Shown here: piece by piece, positions 45,890-57,190 of the stretch
Position numbering within the stretch: position 1 is the stretch's first letter
Layout of the letters: every line of letters begins with the position of its first letter
NCBI GenBank assembly: GCA_019916065.1
Contig: CM034236.1
Span: forward strand, 11,331,334-11,395,333
Direction of reading: 5' to 3'
Origin: Vitellaria paradoxa
Taxonomy: Eukaryota > Streptophyta > Magnoliopsida > Ericales > Sapotaceae
DNA: 64,000 bases
Made by a program: the position numbers and the translations under genes
The notes under the pieces: generated by a model
The model's database searches: none
What the model was told of the DNA's origin: nothing
Seen by the model: only the letters and a program-made list of their open reading frames with translations

Positions 45890-48800
45890 ATGGCCAGTGA
45901 TGAACAACTAAACAAGAAAGAAACAGGAAAGAAGATAGTCTCCCCCTATGATTTGACTTCGAACGACAATCCTGGAAGTCTCATCACGCAAGTTTAGTTA
46001 CGAGGCGATGAGAACTGTGAGGAATGAGTGAAAGCGATTCGGACCTCATTGCGGGCTCGAAGAAAATGAGGTTTTGTAGACAGGACTATCAAGGAACCAG
46101 CGGAAGATTCCTCCGATCTGGAGGATTGGTGGACTGTTCAATTCATGTTGGTATCATGGATTCGAAATACTATTGAACCTAATTTGCGCTCGACCAAATC
46201 GCATATGGAGAACGTAGCGGATCTGTGGAAGGACATCAAAGAGTGATTTTCTGTTGCAAATGGCCCTCGGATTCAACAGTTAAAATTCGAACTGACCGAC
46301 TGTAAGCAACGTGGGCTATCCATAGTTGTTTACTATGGAAAGATGAAAGCGCTTTGGGATGAGTTGGTGAATTATGATCAAATCCCAACTTGTACATGCA
46401 CTGGATGTAAGTGTGATATTGGGACAAAATTGGAGAAGCGCTGAGAAGAAGAAAAAGTGCATCAATTCCTCATCGGATTGGACGCGGCGATCTATGATAC
46501 TGTTCGATCAAACCTGCTCGCTATGGATCCATTACCCAAGCTGAATAAGGTCTATTCAACCTTAGTTTAAGAGGAAAGAATAAAGACGATTGCTCGTGCT
46601 AAGGAAGAACGAGGGAAGGTAATTGGGCTGGTTGTCCAAACCGGTATCAGGACAAGGGGACGTGGAGAAATGAAGGACAAAACAGAGGTAAGTTTGAACT
46701 GTAACCGGGCAAGCCATGATTTAACAAACTATTTCCAGCTTATTGGGTACCCCAATTGGTGGGGTGACCGTCCTCGTGGCGAAGGCAAACTTGGTGGCCG
46801 GGGTAAGGGACAGCAGCAACAGCAGCGTGCTGGAGCAGGGTGAGGGCGAAGCGGATCATTCTGAGCCAACACTGCACACACCATAGCTGGATGCACAAAT
46901 GCTTCGGCAGTGACAGGAGCTGATGCAGAAAAATCAGGTTTGACCAGGTTGAGTAGTGACCAATGGCAGAGTCTCCTTGAAATGTTGAACAACTATAAGC
47001 CAAGTGCCAGTGAGAGAATGATTGGTAAGCATAAAAATACTCTATGGATTATTGACACAGGGGCATCAAATCACATGACAGGGAATTTGACAAGTCTAAG
47101 TGAACTGAGAGATGTGCCTGGCTGTCTAGTAGGATTACCGGATGGACAAAACGTCGCTGCTACAAGGGAAGGATCAATAGAACTTTATGGGAACTTGAAA
47201 CTTGAAAATGTTCTTTATGTGCCTAGTTTACATTGCAATTTGATTTCCGTATCGCAATTAACTGACGAATCAAATTGTATTGTCCAATTCACTAAAAATT
47301 TGTGTGTTATACAGGACCGCACTTCGAGGATGCTGATTGGTGCGGGTGAACAAAAAGATGGGCTCTATTATTTTCGGAAGGTACCTCGCGCGAAGGCTTT
47401 GAAGACCGATGGGACAAGTTCACTTGCTCTTTGGCACAAGCGATTGGGGCATCCTTCTATGAAAATCACCAAGTTAGTTTTTAATGCTGATTCCAGTAGA
47501 AATAGTGAGATGCTGAATAAAGTTTGTGATGTATGTCAACAGGCAAAACAAACTAGAGACAAATTTTCTTTGAGTGATCATAAAGCAACAGGTGTTTTCC
47601 AACTTATTCATTGTGACTTATGGGGTGCATATAGAACTCCATCCTCTTGTGGTGCTCGCTATTTTTTTTACAATCGTAGATGATTTTTCTCGTGCTGTCT
47701 GGGTATTCTTGTTGATTGATAAAAAAGAGGTGACGCGTACCATATTGAATTTCTTTGCTATGGTTAAAAGACAACATAATAAGCAAGTCAAAATTGTTCG
47801 GAGTGATAACGGAACAGAACTTACTTGTATGAAAAATTATTTCCTCGAACATGGCATTCTCTTTCAAACTTCATGTACTAGGACACCACAACAAAATGGA
47901 AGGGTAGAAAGGAAACACCGGCACATTTTGAATGTCACACGAGCACTGCGTTTTCAAGGACAGCTTCCTATTGAATTTTGGGGAGAGTGTGTGTTAACTG
48001 CAGGATATTTGATTAATCAAACCCCATTTTCAGTTTTGGAAAAGAAAACCCCTTATGAAGTTTTGTATGGGCAACCTCCTTTATATGAACATTTAAGGGT
48101 GTTTGGCTCGTTATGTTATGCACATAATCAAAATGGGAAACTAGATAAATTTGCAAGTAAAAGTCGACGATGCATCTTTGTTGGGTACCTCTACGGGAAG
48201 AAATGATGGAAGTTATATGATTTAGAAACAAAGGAGTATTTTGTTTTACGAGATGTTACTTTCTTTGAGAGTGAGTTTCCATTTGCCATCTCAAGTGGCA
48301 GTGATAGTTCCCAAGTCAATGGTTTTGATAATGCAGTGGATGATGATCTTGCGGATGTTGGGACAACATGTGATGATGATACACAACAAAATGATGCTAA
48401 TTAAGGGAATGATGTGGGTGTTAATGTCAGGGGGGGGCAATTGTGTTGAATGAGGCATAAAAACAGTCGTCCCAGATACACGAGCTGGTGAAGAGGTGCA
48501 AACAGGACCAGCTGTGAGGGTTGCGGGTGAGCTGCCTGATCAACTGGGCCGTGGACATCGCCTAAAGCAGCCGTCTATTCTTCTGCGAGATTATGTTACT
48601 AATACCATCCAAAAATTGATCCCTTCTACTATCTCATCTGCTCCAACGCATGCCTCGGGTACTCCCTATCCCATAACACACTATGTGAATTGTGATCACT
48701 TTTCTTTGCGCCATCAAAATTTTCTTGCAGCCATTACTTCAGGTCATGAGCCTGTGTCCTTTTCTAAAGCAGTGAAGAATGAAAAGTGGCGAGAGGCAAT

Positions 48801-50280
48801 GAAAAATTAAATTCGGGCACTAGAAGACAATAGAACATGGGTGCTGGAACGTTTGCCTCCTGGCAAAAAGGCACTTGGCTGCAAGTGGGTATATTAGATT
48901 AAATACAATTCCAACGGGTCTGTGGAGAGCTTTAAGGTTAGACTCGTCATTTTTGGCAATCACCAGGTGGAAGGAATTGATTATACAGAGACATTCGCTC
49001 CGGTGGCCAAGATGGTTACAGTTCGAACATTCTTAGCCATGGCAATTGCGAAGCAATGGGAGTTGCATCAAATGGATGTCCATAACGCTTTTCTTCATGG
49101 AGATCTTCACGAGGAGGTATACATGAAGATGCCTCCGGGTTTCAAAGTCCGACATCCAGACATGGTGTGTAAACTTCGGAAATCCCTTTATGGGCTAAAA
49201 CAAGTACCAAGATGTTGGTTCGCTAAATTGTCCGCTGTTCTGAAAGGGTATGGTTTCACCCAATCATATTCCGATTACTCCTTATTTACATTACAGCAGC
49301 ATGGGTCCAGATCAACGTCCTTGTTTATGTGGATCATTTAATCATTTCTGGCAATGATCATGGTACAATACAAAGCTTCAAGACCTATTTAAGTGATTGT
49401 TTTCATATGAAAGACTTAGGAATTCTGAAATACTTTCTCGACGTTGAAGTTGCTAGGAGTCCTACTGGAATTTGCTTGTGCCAACGTAAATATGCTTTAG
49501 ATATCATCTCAGAGGTTGGTTTACTAGGAGCGAAACCTGCCCGTTTGCTTTTGGACCGAAATCATCAGTTGGCGTTAGCTGATGAAAAATTACTTGATGA
49601 TCCAGAACAATATCGCCGTTTGGTGGGGCGCCTTATATATCTTTGTTTCACTCGGCCAGAATTATCCTATTGTGTGCATGTCCTTTCACAATTTATGCAA
49701 CACCCAAGGGAGGAACACTGGGAAGCTACACTGAGAATTGTTCAATACTTGAAAAGAAATACCGGACAAGGAATTCTGCTACGACGTGAGAGTGATTTAC
49801 GCTTATATGGATGGTGTGATACAGACTGGGCTAGTTGCCCTTTGACGAGAAGGTCACTCACAGGGTGGTTTGTGCTTTTGGGAAATTCACCGATATCCTG
49901 GAAGACTAAGAAGCAACAGACGGTGTCCAGGTCATCTGCAGAGGCCGAATATCGATCCATCGCAGCAACAACTTGTGAATCGAAGTGGCTTAAAGACATC
50001 TTATCCAGCCTCGGTGTTCTCCACTCTCGTCCCATGCAACTTTATTGCGATAGTCAAGCAGCGTTACATATCGCAAGGAACCCGATTTTTCATAAACGGA
50101 CAAAACATATTGAAGTAGACTGTCATATTTTCCGAGACGAAATCTTGTAAGGCAATATCTGTCTATCTTATGTTCCTTCTCGCATACAGCTTGCTGATAT
50201 TTTCACGAAGGCATTTGGGAACCCTCAATTTGATTACTTTCTTCGCAAGTTGGGCATTCGAGATCTTCATGCACCAACTT
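45890..50280 (+). pseudogene. copia gag-pol polyprotein, inactivated
   Basis: Starts ATG at 45890 (MASDEQLNKKETGKK). Gag has several stops, and its zinc knuckle before IGYPNWWGDRPRG has lost cysteines. Protease: WIIDTGASNHMTG (about 47045). GAG-pre-integrase: LWHKRLGHPSM. Integrase keeps D, D and E (HCDLWG, RSDNGTE, NGRVERKHRH) but is frameshifted in the T run at about 47664-47672. A TGA interrupts FVGYLYGKK at 48204. Reverse transcriptase has [13 protein letters not shown] and [14 protein letters not shown]. There is another frameshift near 49300, and the active site reads YVDH instead of YVDD (about 49326). RNase H residues are kept (CDTDWA, SAEAEYRS, YCDSQAA). Most stops look like C-to-T or G-to-A changes, as in methylated repeats. 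Not able to transpose by itself. Confidence 0.92.
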
Positions 50281-50288
50281 GAGGGGGG

Positions 50289-50475
50289 TATTGAGCCAAG
50301 TTTGGAAACTATGTAAATATAGTAAATATACATTCTGTAATATAGTTTTGGTAACCGTTTTGATAGGATATCCTTGGCATAATTTTAGGAGCAGATTGTG
50401 CATCTTATATATATGTATCCCTCTTTGGGGCAATGAAAGACAAGGAAGATTCTTTTCTTCTTCCGTGAAATTTCA
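50289..50475 (+). repeat. 3' LTR of the copia element
   Basis: 187 bp, TATTGAGCC to AATTTCA, followed by CATCT (50476-50480). It follows the polypurine tract directly. About 4% divergent from the 5' LTR by hand count. Confidence 0.92.
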
Positions 50476-50883
50476 CATCTCGTTTTATCATTTTTTTTAT
50501 CACTCCAAACGCACCCTATATTAATTATTGAAATCATATTTGACAAAATCATCATAGACAAAATTGAAAACACTAGTATATCAGTTTAGAGATATAAAAT
50601 GGCCAATCTAACTTGGCTTTGATTCAGCTTGACACTTTTTGCCTTTGCTCCTAAAGTTTCCAATCGGATCTGTTTAAGGGTAAAAAAATTTTAACCATGA
50701 ACTATTGATTTTATATATTTTTTAATTTCTTAAAATAAATTAATTACAAATTATTTATAAAATAGTGAAAATATATATAAATATTTTTTTGATCATGTGA
50801 CTGTTGAAGGGACAATAAAGGGAGGGGGCATTGGAAAAAAAATACAACAATAACTTTTTGGGGTAGCTTGGAAACGTTAGAGG

Positions 50884-51506
50884 TAGGGGTGATATAAAAA
50901 ATTGAAAAACTAGACCAATCGAAAAAATCGGACCGAACCAGATTTTGTAAATCGATTTTTTAAAATTTGGTTTGGTTTCGGTTTAAAAAATTTTAATTTT
51001 TTGAAACTGGTTGGTTTCCGATTTTGAGGTATTTAAAACCGAATTAGATCGGACCGAACCGGTTATAATACAAGTATATAGCAAAATGTAGTGGTTAGGA
51101 TTCGAACTCAAGATCCCAAAGTTTTCAAGTGGTGACTTTACCACTGGATAACAACCACCAATTGCTTACAATACCACAGTGGAGGAAATTGGGTCATGAC
51201 TGGAAATTAGGCTAGAGGTGAAAATATTTTTTGAGTTCAAATAGGCTTGAAAGCCACATTAATGTAATTTTTATAAGTTTTTTAATATATTGGGCTAGAA
51301 TTGAATTTTTTTATATTGGGCTTGGCTCAAAATTGTAGCCTACAATGGAAATCGGAACCGAATGAAAACTGGACTGAAACCGATTGAACCGAAACTGAAT
51401 TATATCAATCGGTTTTGGTTTTAAAATTTTCCAAACCGAAAATTTGGTCCGGTCCAATCCTATAAATAGCCCAAAATCGAACTAGACGGGATCGGTATCA
51501 CCCCTA
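50884..51506. mobile_element. Non-autonomous hAT element, 623 bp, with 8-bp target duplication
   Basis: Perfect 11-bp inverted termini TAGGGGTGATA / TATCACCCCTA are flanked by GTTAGAGG on both sides (50876-50883, 51507-51514). Subterminal regions contain many GGACCGAACCGG/AAACCGAAA words. It carries a tRNA-like relic (51085-51160). No transposase coding sequence. Confidence 0.92.
51085..51160 (-). repeat. tRNA-like relic (SINE head) inside the hAT element
   Basis: On the minus strand TGGTTGTTATCCAGTGG (complement of 51141-51157) resembles an A box and GAGTTCGAATCC (complement of 51098-51109) a B box, about 31 bp apart. The T-arm stem is imperfect and there is no A tail, so it is a decayed tRNA gene or SINE head rather than a working tRNA. 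Confidence 0.5.
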
Positions 51507-51623
51507 GTTAGAGGTGCGGTTGAGCAAGGCGAATTGGGTTAGGAACTTTTCAAACTTGAACACGAGAGTATGGAGGTTGAGCTCGTATGGACAGGTGGGG
51601 CAGGTCAAATGAGAGCTAACAAA

Positions 51624-52138
51624 GGCTGCGTTTGGTGCACAAAAAGTTGATGAAAATATTTGAAAATCTCTGAAAACTTCTGAAAATCTCTATAAAATTT
51701 TATACATTTCCGCTTTCTTAAAATTAAAAAAGTTCAATATCTTTTCAAAAAAAGGTCAATAATTAGGATTTGGTTAATTAAATAGTAAAAAGTTTTTTGC
51801 CATTCTTACTATGGACTTTCAAGCTACCAAATGACACCCACTTTGACTATTTTTTGTAACGTTTTTAAAATTGTTCCAACGGAATGTAGAAACTATTCCG
51901 ACAGAATCGTGCGGGTAACTTTCGTCCAAACGATTTCTACAATCCGTTTGGTAGTGTAAAGAAGTCATGACTGCCTAAAATTTTGAATCTGTCCAAACAG
52001 AAATTCGATCCGTTCAAACAAAATTTTACTATTCATCTAAAAAAAATACGGTTTGAGCGGTGTGCACCAAACACAAAAAATTTCTCCAAATCACATTTTA
52101 TCTCATTTTTCTCACTTTTTGGTGCGCCAAACGCAGCC
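51624..52138. mobile_element. MITE family G, copy 2 (best preserved)
   Basis: Termini GGCTGCGTTTGGTGCAC and complement GGCTGCGTTTGGCGCACC are inverted repeats. AAA occurs on both sides (51621-51623, 52139-52141). Collinear with 19747-20256. Contains GTCCAAACAGAAATTCGATC and ATACGGTTTGAGCGGTGTGC. No coding sequence. Confidence 0.7.
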
Positions 52139-52309
52139 AAAATTTATTTTGTTCTTATTATTTAATCATATTATTTAGAAAGGTATTCAGAGTAAAAAAA
52201 ATTAATAAAAATTATAATCTTTTAATTCATGTAATGGATAAAAATTTTAAATTTTATAAGAATTTAGAAGTGTGTTAAGTTTTATAAAATTCCAAACCAA
52301 TCTTAACCA

Positions 52310-52660
52310 TTTGGTTTGTTTTTCGTTTAAATTTCTATTTTTTGTTTTTTATTTTTATTATTTATTTTTTATTTTATGTGTTTTATATTTTAAAATTTTC
52401 AAAAAAAGAAAAATAGAAAACACATTTAATTTGACATTTCTTTTTTTTTAATTTTGAGATTTTTCTTATTTTAGATTGAAAAAAACTCAAAATGACTTTT
52501 TACCATTTTACATTTCGTGTAAACTCATTTTCTGTTTTGTAAGACAAATTTTGAAAATACAAGTAATTAAATTCATTTTAAATTATTTTTTTATTTTTAA
52601 AATTACAAAATTAAAAATAAGGCTCAGAACAGATATGCAAAATCACATTTAAATAATTTG
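52310..52660 (+). repeat. Dispersed repeat family D, copy 2
   Basis: Shares TTTTATGTGTTTTATATTTT, AAACACATTTAATTTGACAT and CAAAATGACTTTTTACCATT with copies at 53670 and 56870. Non-coding. Confidence 0.5.
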
Positions 52661-52766
52661 TTTTCAAATCGAAAAGGCGATAAACACTCGATGCATTTTC
52701 ATGCAAAATATTTACTTATTTTTTATTAACAGTATTTTCTAATTCGACCGTGATTACGTACGCTCT

Positions 52767-52920
52767 CACGTGGTTCACCTTTCAACGGCTCAGCTTGTAA
52801 GTTGACTGTCACTCACATGCACACCGTTGGATACTATGATGACGTCAATCTCGCAGTTCGGATCGGCTAGGGTTTCTTGAAGACTACGCAATTTGGTTCT
52901 GCTCCTGGCCCTATATATAC
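52767..52920 (+). promoter_or_regulatory. Promoter of the miR7122-like MIRNA gene
   Basis: A G-box CACGTG (52767-52772), a TGACGTCA bZIP element (52840-52847) and a TATA box CTATATATAC (52911-52920) lie in this order. They sit 120-290 bp upstream of the precursor on the same strand. Base composition is much less AT-rich than around it, as expected of a real promoter. Transcription would start near 52945. Confidence 0.65.
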
Positions 52921-53039
52921 TCGCACATTGCCGCATATGGGTGTGTACAAGCCCTAAATTCCCACCTCCATTCAGGTTGTACGGCGCCTCACCCCATTTT
53001 AATCTCCGGCGGCTTCTATCGTCACCGTTTACGCAAATT

Positions 53040-53114
53040 GGTCCAATTCATTCGTTTATACAGAGAAATCATGGTCGAGGGTCGGTGATTGATTGATGGA
53101 GTGAGTCATCGATG

Positions 53115-53156
<42 letters not shown>

Positions 53157-53210
53157 CTAATACTTCCTCTCTCCACCGTGTTTCTCTGTATAAAGAGATG
53201 AACTGGGCCC
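53040..53210 (+). ncRNA. MIR7122-like: miR7122-family microRNA precursor
   Basis: The arm 53056-53077 (22 nt, starting TTATACAGAGAAATCATGGT) differs by about one base from the miR7122 sequence I remember from Rosaceae (CACGG there, CATGG here). The opposite arm (about 53175-53195, ACCGTGTTTCTCTGTATAAA) pairs with it with one bulged base and G-U pairs. Pairing extends outwards (CCAATTCATTCG with the complement of GATGAACTGGGC). The loop holds a (CT)n tract at about 53117-53152. Members of the miR7122/miR173/miR3954/miR4376 group are 22 nt and start secondary siRNA production, often from PPR-gene transcripts; that role is inferred here. No protein-coding frame competes for the region. Confidence 0.85.
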
Positions 53211-53669
53211 TTGACTCGGGATCTTTTCCGCCATGTAATCGCAGATCTGTGATTCTGTTATGGTAAACTGATTATCTTTTACTTTATTAAGCTGATTTGA
53301 CTACTGAATGTTCACAATTCGTATACGTATGAACTCTCTATTTAATCCTTCGTAGTCACTAGAAAAAAGGTTGTCTGAGATTCTGAACCATCGCAAGCAA
53401 TGTATATATATGTGTGTGTGTGTGTGTATGTATAGTCGGTCAATCTAGATTTATTTAATTATCTTTGGTAAATTAAAAAGATTAATTTATTTTTGTTTTT
53501 ATTGATTGTTTTGGTTACTCATGGTCCATAACGATGCGATTAGCCGCTGAACTCACATGAACAGTTTGTAGTGATCGAGAAGATTCTATCATCAAGTGAT
53601 TATACTTGTTGCTTGTTCACAGGAAAAATTGATTGTCAAATCATTCTCTTTAAGATTGTTATTGAGTCG
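53211..53669. other. Downstream part of the MIRNA transcript, no gene
   Basis: Contains a (TG)n tract near 53411-53427. No coding family is recognised. Confidence 0.4.
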
Positions 53670-53975
53670 GCATTTGATGTGCTTTTTCTTTTCTACTTTT
53701 TATTTTCTTATTTTATATGTTTTATGTTTTAAAAATTTAAAAATAAAAAAAAAAGAAAATCTTCTATTGTTTTATTTTAAGTTTTTTGTTATTTTGAATT
53801 AAAAACGTTCAAAATAATTTTTTGTCATTTTTTATTTTATATGTAAACTTATTTTTTTGTTTTCTAAAATAAATTTTATGACAAGTGATGAAATGTATTT
53901 TATTTTATTTTTTTATTTTTAAAAACGTAAAATGAAAAATACGTTCAAAATAAAAAAATAAATCAAATAACATCT
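53670..53975 (+). repeat. Dispersed repeat family D, copy 3
   Basis: Same block order as the copies at 52310 and 56870: TTTTATATGTTTTATGTTTT, then GAATTAAAAACGTTCAAAAT, then ATGTAAACTTATTTTTTTGT. Confidence 0.5.
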
Positions 53976-54204
53976 TTTTTTTTTTTTTTTTCTTTTACGA
54001 CCAATTCATATGGACGTGTGGATCTATTCACAAAAATGTGTAATTTAGTTATCTCGTGGTCTTGGTTGATGCCTTAACAAAATAGTCATTTGTTAATCTT
54101 GCCCAAATAATTGGTTTATTAGCTCATTTTTCTAACCAACCGATCAAGTGAATTCATGTAGATAATACTACTAAATTAATATACCAAGGATTATTATGTG
54201 TTTC

Positions 54205-54356
54205 TTTAGAATGATAAGAAGTGAGAAAAAATGAGATAAAGTGAAAAAAATTATGAATTCGTAATGTGTAATGAAAGAAAAAAGTTGATGTGATAAAAAA
54301 TTTATAGATGTTTATAGAGTTTTTTGAAATTTTTTAGAATTCCAAACGGTGTCTAT
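54205..54356. mobile_element. MITE remnant of the GAGATAAAGTG family
   Basis: Contains GAGATAAAGTGAAAAAAATT and ATGAATTCGTAATG, shared with sequences near 22330, 42430, 44730 and 34400. Its right end is TTCCAAACGGTGTC. Boundaries approximate. Confidence 0.35.
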
Positions 54357-54619
54357 ATAGCAGTAGATAATAAGCACTTCATTACTCACATGCATATCCA
54401 AAATGGCTTAGCCCGATTCTTTTTTTAAATGATTTTGGCCAATTGTTAGACATCTATTTACAAAACTTCTTGTTTCTGCTCGAGGTCATGCAATATAGGA
54501 TTTGGAGGACTAGTTTTAATTTGTGACTTGCAATTACTGAATTAAGATTTAATAGTTTAAGATTTAATAGTTTAGAAGTATTTATATTTTTTAAAATATT
54601 AAAAAATATGAATATATTT

Positions 54620-55440
54620 GAGCTATTAAATTTTAATTTAACAGTATCAATGATAGCCTCCTTTTTATCTTTAATTTATGCCTGGCAACTGCTTACCATA
54701 ATCATTCTTCATTACAACTTGTGCTTGGTCAACCACCAAATTATGAAAATAGTTTTCCCACCACTGGGGGGAAGAAAACAAAAACCAGATGAGCAGTTCA
54801 CGAATGAATGTGAACTAAATGTTTGAATAATCATTTCTTTGTAAGATAGTGCAAATTATTTTTATTTTTGTAATTGATATTGCAAATTGATTGCTAATAG
54901 AAGGTTCTAATTTTCTCAAATTTTTATCTCCACTCAGATCAATCAATTGATTATTTCTTTGCAAGCTGTTGCAAATCAATTGCCAATGAAAGGTTTTTAA
55001 TATTATGAAATTTCAATATATTCACAAATCAATGTGAAGTAAAGTTTCGAAGGATCATTTCTTTGTAAGGCATATTGCAAATCAATTGTCAGATTCATTA
55101 GCTGAAACAACTAGGTAACAAAATCATATTTAGCACAACCATAGATATGCAAGCAAATATTGATGTGAAAAATTCAAGGGAAACATGGAATAGAAAACAA
55201 ATCTTTCCTAATGAGAATCGGTACTTGGTAATTAATAATGAGATCTTAATGGGTTATATGCGTATGCAACATGGAATAGAAATAAAATTATCATTGATAA
55301 TATTTTTGTCAATTAATATTCCTCTTGATGTAATGGAAAATAGTGAGAAGCTTGAGCTAAAATTATAATTAATGAATGTCGACGGAAAAAAAGATTGGCC
55401 TAAGTGGAAATTAAGAAGCCGTTGAGGAAGAGTTAATGAT
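54620..55440 (+). pseudogene. Ty1-copia pol fragment (linker between integrase and reverse transcriptase), decayed
   Basis: In broken plus-strand frames, FPPLGGRKQKP (about 54770) is followed by IISLQAVANQLP (about 54950), a second decayed copy of the same block, and VTKSYLA-like sequence (about 55115). Then comes NECRRKKDWPKWK (about 55373-55412). This order is the plant copia linker leading into reverse transcriptase. The reverse transcriptase itself is missing. Two to three tandem versions of TTTCTTTGYAAG..TTGCAAATCAATTG show local duplication. Confidence 0.6.
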
Positions 55441-55705
55441 ATTCTTTTGTAATGGATGAGCAGTCATAACAAAATTCGGGAAATCCCTAATGATATTATT
55501 TTATAACACCTAATGATATTCTTTTATAATGGATGATAGAAAGTCGTAAAAAATTAGGAAAATACCCATTGGATAGATGTTACAATGATATTCTTTTATA
55601 ATGGATGAGCAGTCATAAAAAATTAGGAAAACACCAAATGGATAGATGTTGTGACAATGATATGTATAAATATTCCAGAAGGATATTATAACCGGGGGGA
55701 AGGGT
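55430..55705. repeat. Degenerate tandem repeats of about 70 bp
   Basis: Four copies of AATGATATTCTTTTATAATG, three of them followed by GGATGAGCAGTCATAA- or GTCGTAAAAAATTAGG-type sequence, directly after the copia fragment. A minus-strand open frame of 120 codons over it is created by the repeat. Confidence 0.8.
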
Positions 55706-56869
55706 TGATTTCTAGTAAAAATATTTATGTGTATTGAGTGGGGGGAGGAAGAGTGGTTGATTTTTGACAAAAATGTTGATATGTATTGAGTTTGTAATGC
55801 TTTGTTTCTACAAGCTAATGAGTCGATAAATTTGATCATAATTAAGTTTTTATATGAAAACAAAAAATTCATATTTTACTAAATTTTGATTTGATCCTAT
55901 CATAAAAATTAAAATTTGTTCTAAAATATATATTAAATCATAAATTTACTTCATTAACTTGATCTCTTTTTTATTTCAAATTATTTTTTAATTTTATTAT
56001 ATGTTTTTATTTTTTTAATTCTTTACCCATTTTGCAAAATTAGTTTGAGTTAGAAATACTATTAATATTAATTTTATTAAATTAATTTTGACTGATTTTA
56101 TAAAAATAACTCAAACTAAAAATATTATTTTTGTTAATTGTATGTTATAATTTATAAAAATAACTCAAATACCGAGTATTATTACTTAGATTTTTTAACC
56201 AATGCTCAACATGACCAATTCAATTGTAAAATTGACCATAAAAAAATTTACTTTCTAACTTAATTAATATTTAGTTACTTCCATGCTGAATTAACAGTAA
56301 GCAGTTTTTTTTTTTTTTTTGTTATTTTAAATTTTAAATATACTAAGAGTTGTTATTATGATAAGAATTAGATTTTTTTTTAAATTTAATTAATTTTTCT
56401 TTCAAGCTTAATTAATTATTTAAATGTATAAATTTTGCGACGATAGTTAACCAATATTGAGAAAACCACACAAGATTTAGTAACAATTTTTTGATTGATT
56501 TCATAAAAATGACTTAAATTAAAATTATTATTATTAATTTTAAAAAATATGGTACTAATTTAAATTTAAAAATAGAATTTAAAAAAAATCAATTCCAAAA
56601 CTAATTTTATTCAAAGATTTGTAAAAAAAAATAGAATGATGAATATATAGACTACACATAAGATTTGATAATAAAATTTTAATTAGTTTTATAAAAATAA
56701 CTCAAATAAAAAATATTATTATTAGTCATAAGTGCTTTATACAATAAAATAAATATAGTTAATGTGACCAATTTAAATTTAAAATTATTTCAAAAAATAA
56801 TTACTCTAAACTTAATTAATATTCAGTAATTTAAAATTTTAAAAATACTAAGGTGGAATTTTGATTTGC
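55706..56869. other. AT-rich intergenic stretch, no gene
   Basis: Contains several dispersed copies of TTTTATAAAAATAACTCAAAT (about 56100, 56155, 56510, 56690) and AATTAATATTTAGT-type words, so it is itself an old repeat. Nothing coding. Confidence 0.4.
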
Positions 56870-57190
56870 ATTTTTATTTTTCACTTTTTGTTTTTGTTTT
56901 ATGTTTTATATTTTATGTGTTTTATGTTTTGAAATTCCTAAAACAAGGAAAACAGAAAACGCATTCATTTTGATATTTTCTATTTTTCACATTTTGAGAG
57001 TATCCTTATTTTGGGTTAAAACATTCAAAATGACTTTTTATCATTTTACATTTTATGCATAAACTCATTTTCTATTTTCTAAAACAGATTTTGAAAACAC
57101 AAGTGACCAAATACGTTTTAAGTTATTTTCCTTATTTTCAAAAATATAAAATGAAAAATGGTCTCAAAACAGGTATACCAAATGGTACCT
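56870..57190 (+). repeat. Dispersed repeat family D, copy 4
   Basis: Contains TTTTATATTTTATGTGTTTT, GAAAACGCATTCATTTTGAT and TCAAAATGACTTTTTATCAT as in the other copies. It ends at a repeated TTTGGTACCTAAG. Confidence 0.5.

Larger units (their letters stand above)
45634..50475 (+). mobile_element. Ty1-copia LTR retrotransposon, 4.84 kb, decayed
   Basis: A complete layout is visible: 5' LTR 45634-45826, primer-binding site TGGTATCAGAGCC from 45827 (complementary to initiator tRNA-Met), gag, protease, integrase, reverse transcriptase, RNase H, polypurine tract GAGGGGGG (50281-50288), 3' LTR 50289-50475. The target duplication CATCT is at 45629-45633 and 50476-50480. The order integrase before reverse transcriptase defines copia. 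Small size and short LTRs suggest the Ale/Retrofit group, which is tentative. It is inserted in an older MITE. Confidence 0.95.

Noticed and set aside
48241..48453. 70-codon open frame within the copia element
   Set aside because: It is an out-of-frame shadow of the integrase-to-reverse-transcriptase linker of the polyprotein.
55510..55872. 120-codon minus-strand open frame
   Set aside because: It is made of the 70-bp tandem units, so its apparent length reflects the repeat, not selection for coding.
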